Below, piece by piece: positions 34,337-42,570 of a stretch of DNA of 64,000 nucleotides. Source of the DNA: an uncultured SAR116 cluster alpha proteobacterium (GTDB lineage Bacteria > Pseudomonadota > Alphaproteobacteria > Puniceispirillales > Marisalimonadaceae); the NCBI GenBank assembly GCA_902589185.1, contig CACIRZ010000003.1, forward strand, positions 1-64,000. The letters run 5' to 3'. The stretch's first letter is position 1. Each line of letters begins with the position of its first letter. A model generated the notes under the pieces. It did not search any database. It was not told the origin of the DNA and worked only from the letters and a program-made list of their open reading frames with translations. The translations under genes were made by a program, and so were the position numbers.

Positions 34337-35830
34337 TTAATTCTCCAAGGATTTATCTTTTGTTTTTATGCGAAAAAATAGAACTAATAATCCAACAACA
34401 AAAAAAGCAATCGCAATTGGTCTGTTTAAAAAAATACCAATACCTTGTTCAGATAAAAGTAGAGATTGTCTGAAAGCTTCTTCAGCATTTCTTGCCAAAA
34501 CAAATGCTATTAACAAAGCAGGCAGGCTATATCCAGTCAATCTTAGCAAATAACCAATCACTCCGAACAAAATTGCAATTCCTACATCAAATAAGCTTTG
34601 CCTAGCTGAATAAGCAGCTATAAATCCAGTAATCAAAACAAAAGGATAAATCATATTTGGAGAGAGAACAGCGATAATTCTTCCAAGTAAAGGTCCAAAA
34701 AAGTATCCAATTATACCATAAGTTACAATTCCCAATAAGCCGCAAGCAAATAAACCATAAACAAGTTCTTTACTAGTAGCAAAGATTGTAGGCCCTACTT
34801 GAATTCCATGTATCAAGAATACTCCAATTAATATAGCGGCTATTGTACTGCCTGGAATACCTAGAGTTAGAAGCGGTATCATTGTTGGTCCAGAAACAGC
34901 ATTATTAGCTGATTCAGGAGCAGCAACCCCTTCAACAATTCCAGTTCCCCACAATTTTTTATTTTTAGACCTTCGCTTTTCTTCCCCATACGCAACAAAA
35001 CATGCAACAGCTGACCCTAAACCAGGCATCATTCCAATAAATGCTCCTATCGCAGAAGACCTGGTCATGATCATTAAACATTTTTTAATTTCAGAAAAAG
35101 ATAATGAATGGTCAGATTTAATGTTGGATTTTATAGAAATCTCTTCAATTTTGCTGGATAGAACTTTATTAAATTGAAACAAAATTTCTGAAAAGACAAA
35201 TAATCCAATTAATAAAGGAACAAGATTCAAACCATTTTCAAGTTCATAAATGTAAAATGTATATCTCGATTCACCCGTAATTGGATCCATTCCTATAAGT
35301 GACAACAAAGCTCCTAATAAAGTAGAGACTATTCCCTTAATAATGGATTTTCCTATAACACTTCCAATTATAACAAATGCTGCAAAATAAACTGCAAAAT
35401 ATTCTGGAGGACCAAAAGACAGTGTCCAAGCAGCTATGTAAGCCACACCAAATATTAAAATAAATTCACCTATAAAATCTCCAAATACTGATGCAACTGT
35501 AGCAATTTTTAGAGCTTTTCCTGACTGACCTTTTTGCGTCATTGGATATCCATCTTGCATTGTGGCTGCTGCTGCCGCAGTGCCTGGTGTATTAAACAAT
35601 ATAGCAGAAATAGATCCTCCATATCTTCCTGATTTGCCAATTACATACAAAAAACCAAGTGCAGATAGTGGGTCCAAGTAAAATGTAGCAGGTACAATCA
35701 TTGCAATAGCCGCAGCAGCTGACAGACCTGGAATAGCTCCAACTACCATACCTACAACAGCACCTAAAAAAACAAATATCAATGCAGAAGTGTTAGAAAA
35801 TAAATAATCAAATCCATTTAAAATTTCCAT
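34337..35830 (-). CDS. tctA: TTT transporter large membrane subunit, TctA (second system)
   Basis: 497 residues and about eleven to twelve membrane segments. Diagnostic blocks: VGAIPGLSAAAAIAMIVPAT (about 30-49), NTPGTAAAAATMQDGYPM, GMMPGLGSAVACFVAYGEE and PESANNAVSGPTMIPLLTLGIPG. Its ATG overlaps the TctB stop by 1 nt (TGATG). With TctB and TctC it forms a complete carboxylate importer distinct from the 26.7-29.7 kb system. Confidence 0.95.
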   Translation of the reverse strand: MEILNGFDYLFSNTSALIFVFLGAVVGMVVGAIPGLSAAAAIAMIVPATFYLDPLSALGFLYVIGKSGRYGGSISAILFNTPGTAAAAATMQDGYPMTQKGQSGKALKIATVASVFGDFIGEFILIFGVAYIAAWTLSFGPPEYFAVYFAAFVIIGSVIGKSIIKGIVSTLLGALLSLIGMDPITGESRYTFYIYELENGLNLVPLLIGLFVFSEILFQFNKVLSSKIEEISIKSNIKSDHSLSFSEIKKCLMIMTRSSAIGAFIGMMPGLGSAVACFVAYGEEKRRSKNKKLWGTGIVEGVAAPESANNAVSGPTMIPLLTLGIPGSTIAAILIGVFLIHGIQVGPTIFATSKELVYGLFACGLLGIVTYGIIGYFFGPLLGRIIAVLSPNMIYPFVLITGFIAAYSARQSLFDVGIAILFGVIGYLLRLTGYSLPALLIAFVLARNAEEAFRQSLLLSEQGIGIFLNRPIAIAFFVVGLLVLFFRIKTKDKSLEN

Positions 35831-36333
35831 CAGAAGCTCACTATATTAAAAATTTCATAATAAGGATCAGGATTATGTAAACCTAAAATTTTAATAAAAA
35901 AAATATAATAAATAAGAGCTCCACTAATAGAAATAACTAAATTTTTTTTTAAATTTTTGTTTTCAAATATGTAGAGTATTAAGGGTATTATCAGCAATGT
36001 GCTTGTTAAATATCCAATAAAATTAGTCAAAAACAAGTATAAAAAGGTAATTAATATCAATAGGACTTTTTTCAAAATTAAAATCAAATCAATATTTTCT
36101 AATTTCTCATTACTGTTTTTATTAGGAAAACTACTAATTATTAATAGAATTGATAGGCAAATTATTCCAATATTTAAGAAAGTTGGAGCTGTTTTTGGAC
36201 CTACAACTCCTTCCCCTGTTGTGACATCAGAAAATTCTGTAGATCTAATATCAAATAATAAAAACAAACTAATCATGAGTAAAGCTAACCCAGAAGAAAA
36301 GTTAAAATTTTTAAATTTATTTAAATTGAACAT
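35830..36333 (-). CDS. tctB: TTT transporter small membrane subunit, TctB (second system)
   Basis: 167 residues from the ATG at 36333 (MFNLNKFKNF). The ORF-track start at 36351 lies inside the hairpin and would add six residues. Four predicted membrane segments; identity rests on size, topology and the position between TctC and TctA. Overlaps TctA by 1 nt. Confidence 0.82.
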   Translation of the reverse strand: MFNLNKFKNFNFSSGLALLMISLFLLFDIRSTEFSDVTTGEGVVGPKTAPTFLNIGIICLSILLIISSFPNKNSNEKLENIDLILILKKVLLILITFLYLFLTNFIGYLTSTLLIIPLILYIFENKNLKKNLVISISGALIYYIFFIKILGLHNPDPYYEIFNIVSF

Positions 36334-36340
36334 TTTAAAA

Positions 36341-36368
36341 AAAAAGGCCATTTGTAAATGGCCTTTTT
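36341..36368 (-). terminator. Hairpin with U tract between TctC and TctB genes
   Basis: AAAAAGGCCATTT and AAATGGCCTTTTT form a 12-13 bp stem with a tiny loop. The minus-strand transcript then runs into nine T residues. It begins just after the TctC stop (36373) and ends 8 nt before the TctB start. The same design follows the other two binding-protein genes. Confidence 0.9.
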
Positions 36369-36372
36369 CATT

Positions 36373-37347
36373 CTACTTATTGAAAACTCTTTTAGCAACA
36401 GGTGTTACTTGAGCTCCTAGATCGTTTAGTAGTTTAACTGATTCTTCTGGCGAAGCATAAATAGCTGATAAACCAAGCTTTTTAATTAATTTTTTAAAAC
36501 CTTTACTCTCAGCAACTTTTTTAATTGCGACAATTAATTTTTGAGCTGCATCTTCTGGAATGTCTTTTTTTGCCCAAACCATCATTGGATTTGCAATTCC
36601 CATTGGAGGCAAACCAGCTTCCTCAACAGTTGGAACATCTGGATAATTTGGATCTCTGGTATTCCCTAAAGCACCTAAAGGTCTCATCTTCGTATCAAAG
36701 CCAGCTAACAATTGTATTCCAACAAAACCGTAATCAACTTGTTTACTAATAATCGAAAGTCTTGCTTTTGCACCGCCTTTATGCGGTATTGTTTGAGCTT
36801 TTATTCCATTAGCTTGTAAAAAAGCATGTCCACCTAAAGTATGTAAACTTGCATTGCCTGTATTTGCCCACCTCGCGACTTTATCAGGATTTGCTTTATA
36901 ATAATCAACAAAATCTTTGGCAGTTTTAAAAGGAGAGTCCATAGGAACCATTAATGAAGTATTTAGAACACCTACTGTCCCAAGAGGTCTAAAAACCTCT
37001 AATGGCTTAACTTTAGCTTTATCACCATCTAATACATCTTTAATGAAAAAAGGTCCAGGCGCCATAACATATAGCCTATATCCATCAGATTTTGCATCTG
37101 CAACAGCTTTAGCTGCAATGAAGCCACTGGCGCCAGGTTTATTAGTAATCATAAATGGCATACCTAAATGCTCATGTATAAAGCTGGCTAATGTTCTTGC
37201 ATAAGAATCTGTTCCCCCTCCAGCTGCATAACCAACCATCACATTTATTGGTTTAGTTGGATAATCAGACGAATGAGCACCAAAAGAAAACAGAAAAGAA
37301 CATAAAATTACAGAAATTAGTTTAAATTTATTTTTAAGAAAAACCAT
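36373..37347 (-). CDS. TTT transporter solute-binding protein (TctC/Bug family, second system)
   Basis: 324 residues from the ATG at 37347, preceded by GGGGG; the ORF-track TTG at 37359 is less likely. Signal peptide to about residue 26 (FSFGAHS). Bug motif YPTKPINVMVGYAAGGGTDSYAR follows directly. Periplasmic capture of a carboxylate for TctAB. It lies between the aconitase-X genes and TctBA in one transcription direction, so the solute is probably the precursor or product of the aconitase-X reaction. Confidence 0.93.
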   Translation of the reverse strand: MVFLKNKFKLISVILCSFLFSFGAHSSDYPTKPINVMVGYAAGGGTDSYARTLASFIHEHLGMPFMITNKPGASGFIAAKAVADAKSDGYRLYVMAPGPFFIKDVLDGDKAKVKPLEVFRPLGTVGVLNTSLMVPMDSPFKTAKDFVDYYKANPDKVARWANTGNASLHTLGGHAFLQANGIKAQTIPHKGGAKARLSIISKQVDYGFVGIQLLAGFDTKMRPLGALGNTRDPNYPDVPTVEEAGLPPMGIANPMMVWAKKDIPEDAAQKLIVAIKKVAESKGFKKLIKKLGLSAIYASPEESVKLLNDLGAQVTPVAKRVFNK

Positions 37348-37423
37348 TATAACCCCCAAAAAAATGATATTAACATGTTAATTTAAAATATTTGATATTA
37401 GAAATTTATAATTTTTATATCTC

Positions 37424-37439
37424 CATAAATTATTTTTAT
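37424..37439 (-). promoter_or_regulatory. AT-rich shared 16-mer, copy 2
   Basis: Reverse-strand copy of ATAAAAATAATTTATG, overlapping the last codons of the aconitase-X small-subunit gene and about 75 bp before the TctC start. A TTTATAATTTTTATAT block lies beside it, as at 31171-31186, so the pair of blocks recurs in both TTT systems. Confidence 0.35.
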
Positions 37440-37843
37440 ATAATTTCTATATAACCTTCTGAGGGATCTACAATGACTTTATCACCAGTTTTTAATAAAG
37501 ATGTTATATCCCCGTCTATAAATCTATCACACATAGTTAAATTTGCATGAGCTGCTCCTTGGGCTAATATGGTATTAGCCTTATTAAAAAGAATTGCTTT
37601 TGGAACCATATCCCTAACCTTCATTTCATATAACATCCATGCAGATGCCACACCTCCCTTAGATTCATTTAAAACTAAAATCTTATTTTTATACGATTTA
37701 CCAAATAATTTATGTTGTGGCCTAGAAAATACACCTTTAACCCTATCCAAATCATAACGAGCAGAAAAATTATCTTTGGCACATAGGACAATCCCTTCTG
37801 TCTTATCACCAATCCCTGGATGACATTTAAATATTTTTCTCAT
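37436..37843 (-). CDS. Aconitase X swivel-domain (small) subunit
   Basis: 135 residues, the DUF126/AcnX small subunit, with the GGVASAWMLYEM block (about 69-80) and C-terminal DPSEGYIEII that complete the active site of the large subunit. Characterised AcnX enzymes dehydrate cis-3-hydroxy-L-proline (bacteria) or mevalonate 5-phosphate (archaea). Its start overlaps the large-subunit stop by 4 nt. In this context a hydroxy-acid or hydroxyproline dehydratase is inferred. Confidence 0.88.
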   Translation of the reverse strand: MRKIFKCHPGIGDKTEGIVLCAKDNFSARYDLDRVKGVFSRPQHKLFGKSYKNKILVLNESKGGVASAWMLYEMKVRDMVPKAILFNKANTILAQGAAHANLTMCDRFIDGDITSLLKTGDKVIVDPSEGYIEII

Positions 37844-39066
37844 ACTATTTCCCCTTTAACTGCTGCTAGTATGCAATTTTCCATACTTGCTAAAGCAGGT
37901 GTATATCCGTAGCCACCTAATATGTTAACAATTTTTGTTGAGTTGCTTAATAATCTTTTCCAACTATTTGCTTCTCCAATTTCACGTGCATACTGTTGAT
38001 AGAAACAAGTGCCCTGCAAAACCTTTGCACCAGAATTTTCGATCTTTTCAATAAATCCCATTCTTATTGAATCTGCATATACTTGTGGTGACGTACAAAC
38101 TATAACTGGCACCTTGAAGCTTTGATTATTACTTAAATTTGCTACTTTTTGAATTTCAACTATTGATAATTGAGGTGCAGCAAAAACAACCACATCAATT
38201 TTATCACCTTTATTACCAAATGAAGATTTTAAGGCTTCAAAATCTGATGAATTTATATCAATTAAATCAAGATTAGCAAATTTTTCAATTTTAAGATTCT
38301 TTGCCTCGGGCGTAATTTTATGAAGATGGAATAAAGGTGTAGACCCATAACTTGCCATAGCTGCACCCATATGTTTCAATTCATCAGAATTAGGAATTAC
38401 TTCTAAAGCCTCTATTAAAGGAACTTCCCAATAAGAACCTAAATTTTTTCCAATAATAGCTCCTAAAATTCCCCAATCTGTTAAATCTTTTGGTTGGTAT
38501 TTCACGCAAAATCTTTTAGTTGGCAACCTATTCTCATCAAGGTGGAGACCATACTTAGGTGTTCTTCCAGTCAAACCCGCTGCTAAAGCTGATGGACCTC
38601 CCTCAAAATTAGATCTTGCTCCACATACACTATTGGAATAAATGACAACTCCAGTATCACCATATGCAACATGATCTCCATAAACAGGAGGCATGATAGT
38701 CTGATAATTAACGCAAGTGTCAGTCATCATAATACCCATTGATGTACAAGCTCTTATAGTTCTTCGATCTATTTCTGCCATTTCTTCAGTTTGACCAAGT
38801 GGTTTATAATAATTTAAATCTACTCCTCTAGGGTCAGTTATAGTAGGGATAGATACTTTAGCACCCTTATTAACTAAATTTTCTAAAAAAATAACTCCTG
38901 CTTGACCTATTGATTCAGGATCTACCATCATATGTGCTTGACTTACATTTACAAATTTACTCGCTGAAAAAAACTTTCCAACTTTAATTTGATGTTCTAT
39001 TGCCCATTTCTTTGCCTGACCAAAATCACCATTAAGCATTGATTTTTCTTCATCATTCAAATACAT
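37840..39066 (-). CDS. Aconitase X catalytic (large) subunit
   Basis: 408 residues from the ATG at 39066; the ORF-track TTG is one codon upstream, and AAAGGGGA precedes both. A DUF521/AcnX protein with candidate iron-sulfur Cys residues in TDTCVNYQ and NSVCGARSNFEGG (mid-protein) and MENCI near the C-terminus. It performs a stereospecific dehydration as a heterodimer with the next gene product. Proline-type (cis-3-hydroxyproline) activity is the best bacterial precedent. It heads the unit AcnX-TctC-TctB-TctA-DUF3604 and is divergent from an enolase-superfamily gene. Confidence 0.9.
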   Translation of the reverse strand: MYLNDEEKSMLNGDFGQAKKWAIEHQIKVGKFFSASKFVNVSQAHMMVDPESIGQAGVIFLENLVNKGAKVSIPTITDPRGVDLNYYKPLGQTEEMAEIDRRTIRACTSMGIMMTDTCVNYQTIMPPVYGDHVAYGDTGVVIYSNSVCGARSNFEGGPSALAAGLTGRTPKYGLHLDENRLPTKRFCVKYQPKDLTDWGILGAIIGKNLGSYWEVPLIEALEVIPNSDELKHMGAAMASYGSTPLFHLHKITPEAKNLKIEKFANLDLIDINSSDFEALKSSFGNKGDKIDVVVFAAPQLSIVEIQKVANLSNNQSFKVPVIVCTSPQVYADSIRMGFIEKIENSGAKVLQGTCFYQQYAREIGEANSWKRLLSNSTKIVNILGGYGYTPALASMENCILAAVKGEIV

Positions 39067-39148
39067 CAATTATCCCCTTTAAAAAAATATGTATTTACAA
39101 AAGATATAATTTTATTTTATTGATTTATAATTTACGAAAATTTTTTAT

Positions 39149-40261
39149 ATGACAAACAAAATTATTAAATTTAAATTATTTGAAGCCAATGTCACTAAAA
39201 AAACCAAATGGATATTTGTAAAATTAGAAAATGATATTGGTGTTTTTGGATGGGGAGAAGCAACACTCCAAGGTAAAGAAAAGGAAATTTTTAGTAATAG
39301 TGAAAGAATTTTTGAATTAATATTGAATAAAAACTACATATCACCTCAAGATATAAAAAAGCAAATACCTTTTAATAATATAGTAGAAGCTGCAATAAGT
39401 TCTGCTATTATGCAATGCTTATGGGATATTGAAGGTAAGTTGAAAAAAAAATCAATTAGTTCAATGTTTGGGAAAAATCATGAAAAAATAAGTACATATG
39501 CGAATTTTAATCGATCAACAGTCGATAGAACGCCTATCGGAATTGCAAATAAGCTCCAGGAAGTAATAAAAGATGGTTTTACAAAAATTAAGTTCGCTCC
39601 TTTTGATGAGGTTTCAGTAGGATTGACATCTAAAGAAATACGAGAAGCAATGCAACCTGGATTAGAAAGGATAAACATAATCAAGCAAACTGTTGGTCCT
39701 AAAGTTGATGTAATGATTGATTGTCATTGGAGATTTAATTTTGAAACAACTATAGATCTAATCAAAGAGATTGGAGGTTTAAATTTATATTGGTTGGAGT
39801 CCCCCATACCAGAAACAATTGAAAGTATAGAAGAAATAAAAAAAATAAGATCAATTACAAATTCAAAGGGTATGTTTTTAGCTGGTTTGGAAAAAAAAAT
39901 TCTCACTGCAGGTTTTGAAAGATATGTCAAATCTGGTGTTTACGACGTTATGATGCCTGACATTAAATACGCAGGCGGGCCGGACGAGCTTATAGCCTTA
40001 GATAAATTTTTTAATGACCATAATGTAAAATTTTCACCACATAATCCAACTGGGCCAGTAGCTCACGCTCACACTCTTCAAATCTGTGCAGCTGCAAATG
40101 AGCCACCTTTGATGGAATATCAATATAAAGAAACTGATTATTTTAAAACATTGTTAAAAAATCCAAATCCTGAAATTGTAAATGGTAAATCAAGACTTCC
40201 AGCAGATGATTTTGGAGTGGGCATAAAAATAAATGAATTAGAACTCAAGAAATTTAATTAA
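39149..40261 (+). CDS. Enolase-superfamily enzyme (mandelate racemase subgroup-like)
   Basis: 370 residues. KIKFAPFD gives a KxK acid/base pair (about 150). Metal ligands are visible in VMIDCHWRF (Asp), YWLESPIPE (Glu) and AGLEK (Glu), and the HNPTGPVAHAHTL block (about 301-313) supplies the catalytic His, as in galactonate-type dehydratases. It would dehydrate or epimerise a sugar acid or hydroxy acid. Divergent from the aconitase-X operon; its stop overlaps the convergent CaiB gene by 8 nt. The natural substrate is open. Confidence 0.9.
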   Translation: MTNKIIKFKLFEANVTKKTKWIFVKLENDIGVFGWGEATLQGKEKEIFSNSERIFELILNKNYISPQDIKKQIPFNNIVEAAISSAIMQCLWDIEGKLKKKSISSMFGKNHEKISTYANFNRSTVDRTPIGIANKLQEVIKDGFTKIKFAPFDEVSVGLTSKEIREAMQPGLERINIIKQTVGPKVDVMIDCHWRFNFETTIDLIKEIGGLNLYWLESPIPETIESIEEIKKIRSITNSKGMFLAGLEKKILTAGFERYVKSGVYDVMMPDIKYAGGPDELIALDKFFNDHNVKFSPHNPTGPVAHAHTLQICAAANEPPLMEYQYKETDYFKTLLKNPNPEIVNGKSRLPADDFGVGIKINELELKKFN

Positions 40262-41459
40262 TCACACCTTCTTTTTTAAGCGCCCCTAATTGATCTTTAT
40301 TTATTCCAATGTTTTGCAAAACATCCTCAGTGTCTTCTCCTAAAGTTGGAGGTGGATTTTTGGGTGAAACCTCACTTTCATCAACTTTAAAACCAATACT
40401 TGGCACAAAAAAATCTTTGTTGATACTTTTAATATTAATTTTATTCCACAATTTTCTTTCTTTGAATTGCTTTTCTGCGACTGCCTCTGGCAATGACCTT
40501 ATTTTGCCAGCAGGCACATCAAATTTATTTAAAAGTATTTCTAAATCTTCTGCTGTTTTTGTAATAAATATATTCTGAAATTCCTCTCTAAGCTCACTTT
40601 GTTTTGATTTTCTTATTTTTTCTGATTTCCATTTTTTAGTATCAAACGACCCAATTGTGTTTAGCGCCTTACATAAAGATAAAAATTGAATATTATTGTT
40701 AGCAGCAAGTAAAATAGGGGACGTTAGAGTATTATACATTCCAGATGCAGGTGAACCACTTTGTGCTTCATTTCCCATTGGGGTAGGTATCCATCCAGAA
40801 TTCAAATGTTCAGTAACCATATTTGCCATTAATAAAAATGAGGTGTCAAGCATGGATACATCAAGTCTAATAGATTTTTGTTTTTGTTTAACCTCATGAA
40901 TTGCAGACACGATAGCAAATGCAGCATTCATTCCCGTTGAGTAGTCTATGAAGGGGGAACCCACTTTAGTTGGGCCAGTTTGTTTAGTTCCAGTAGTGGT
41001 CATAATTCCACTCATCCCTTGAACCACGTGATCATAAGCACCCCTATTCTTGAGAGGTCCATCCTGCCCGAATGCAGAAATTGAACAATAAATAATTTTA
41101 TTATTAATATTTGAAACGTCTTCCCAACCAAGTCCTAATTTTTCAGCTTTTCCAGGTCTCATGTTTTCAACAAAAATATCAACCTTTTTAATCAACTCTA
41201 ATGCTATTTCTTTTCCTTTTTCTGACTTTAGGTTTATTTGGATAGACTTTTTATCTGAATTTTGAATTAGAAATGAAGTCCCCATATATAAGCTATTAAG
41301 AGATTGATCTTTTCCGCCAACTCTTGTCCAATCACCTTGCTCAAGATTCTCTATTTTGATTACCTCAGCACCCAGTAAAGCTAATTGGTAAGTGCAATAA
41401 GGACCTGCTAAAACTCCAGTCAAATCCAAAACTTTTATACCCTTGAGTGGTTTAAACAT
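40254..41459 (-). CDS. CaiB/BaiF-family CoA transferase
   Basis: 401 residues. The class III CoA-transferase start (LKGIKVLDLTGVLAGPYCTYQLALLGAEVIKIE), the PTKVGSPFIDY block containing the catalytic Asp (about 168), and the C-terminal PPPTLGEDTEDVL motif are present. It moves CoA between carboxylates, or acts as a 2-methylacyl-CoA racemase in some relatives. It follows the TauD-type gene at 41539 in the same direction, possibly activating its product. Confidence 0.92.
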   Translation of the reverse strand: MFKPLKGIKVLDLTGVLAGPYCTYQLALLGAEVIKIENLEQGDWTRVGGKDQSLNSLYMGTSFLIQNSDKKSIQINLKSEKGKEIALELIKKVDIFVENMRPGKAEKLGLGWEDVSNINNKIIYCSISAFGQDGPLKNRGAYDHVVQGMSGIMTTTGTKQTGPTKVGSPFIDYSTGMNAAFAIVSAIHEVKQKQKSIRLDVSMLDTSFLLMANMVTEHLNSGWIPTPMGNEAQSGSPASGMYNTLTSPILLAANNNIQFLSLCKALNTIGSFDTKKWKSEKIRKSKQSELREEFQNIFITKTAEDLEILLNKFDVPAGKIRSLPEAVAEKQFKERKLWNKINIKSINKDFFVPSIGFKVDESEVSPKNPPPTLGEDTEDVLQNIGINKDQLGALKKEGVIN

Positions 41460-41538
41460 ATAAAACTCCTAAATTTAAAACTTATTCGACTCTAAAGTGA
41501 AAAGCTGAAAAAATTATAATTGTAGTTAATATTTTAAT

Positions 41539-42540
41539 TTAATTAATTAAACCTCTTCTTTTGAATGTTGGCTCCCATTCTCTAGTTCTCTTATAAACTT
41601 CTGGAAGGGGTCTTTCATAAGACATAGATAACCATAATCTAATCATGCATCTTCTTTTATTAGGATCGGGATAATCTTCATAAGTTTCCCTTGAGTGAAA
41701 CGTAGTTGCATTACTAGCTATTTCTAGATCTCCAGGACTTAGATTCATGCTTAAACAAAACTTATCGTCATTACATAATTTATCCAACAGATCAAGAGCT
41801 TCAAATTGTAATTTTGTTAACTTTGGGACTTCTTCAAAACGTTGAGCTGACCTTATATATCTTCTTTTATATAAAGCTGTTATGAGATTATCATGCTTTA
41901 CAAATATTGGAATTTTTTGAATTTTGTCGTCGTTTGGATTTTGAGCTCTGGAGTCAAAATGAAATTGTTCTTGAAGAACTTTGGCAAGATCAGGTCTATT
42001 TTGTTCAATTTCTTTAAATATTGCTACTGATGATACTAATTTAGATAATCCTCCTGTTTTGGCATTTCTTATGCATAATAAAGCAAAAATATCTGCTCCA
42101 TCAGTATGAAATTGAAGTTCCTCATTTGTTTGAAACCCTCTTATATGATCAGTATTGGCAAAACTTGCCCCAGTATCAGTGACTACGTGAAGTAATGATC
42201 CTGCTTTATCTTGTTTTTCAGGATACCCCAAATATTGTCCTAAACCCCAGAGCATTACCTTTGTTTCTTCATCATTAAATTCTGTGATAGGAAGCCCTTT
42301 AATAACAACGAATCCAAAGCCAAACTGAATTTGTTTTTTTATAAGATTAATTTTATTAACAAAATTATTTAATGGAAAGTCTGAATCTTTAATATCATAA
42401 AGAGATTTATTAGATTTAATTGCAAATTTAGTAGCTTTAAAAAGTTCTTGTTTATCTAAATGATCTAAATTTATTAACCAGTTTTTATCAATTTGAAGCT
42501 CTTTTGTCGTCCATTCACCATTGATTTTACTAGTTTTCAT
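41539..42540 (-). CDS. TauD/TfdA-family Fe(II)/2-oxoglutarate dioxygenase
   Basis: 333 residues, longer than the other TauD-type proteins here and closer to the gamma-butyrobetaine or clavaminate-synthase-like branch. Iron ligands: HTD in EELQFHTDGADIF (about 128) and the distal His in NATTFHSRETYED (about 288), with the RRCMIRLWLSM strand carrying the 2-oxoglutarate Arg. Hydroxylation of an unactivated carbon is expected. Located 30 nt after a sulfatase gene and upstream of CaiB in one direction. Confidence 0.9.
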   Translation of the reverse strand: MKTSKINGEWTTKELQIDKNWLINLDHLDKQELFKATKFAIKSNKSLYDIKDSDFPLNNFVNKINLIKKQIQFGFGFVVIKGLPITEFNDEETKVMLWGLGQYLGYPEKQDKAGSLLHVVTDTGASFANTDHIRGFQTNEELQFHTDGADIFALLCIRNAKTGGLSKLVSSVAIFKEIEQNRPDLAKVLQEQFHFDSRAQNPNDDKIQKIPIFVKHDNLITALYKRRYIRSAQRFEEVPKLTKLQFEALDLLDKLCNDDKFCLSMNLSPGDLEIASNATTFHSRETYEDYPDPNKRRCMIRLWLSMSYERPLPEVYKRTREWEPTFKRRGLIN

Positions 42541-42570
42541 AATTACAAGAATTTCCTATTTAATTACAAT

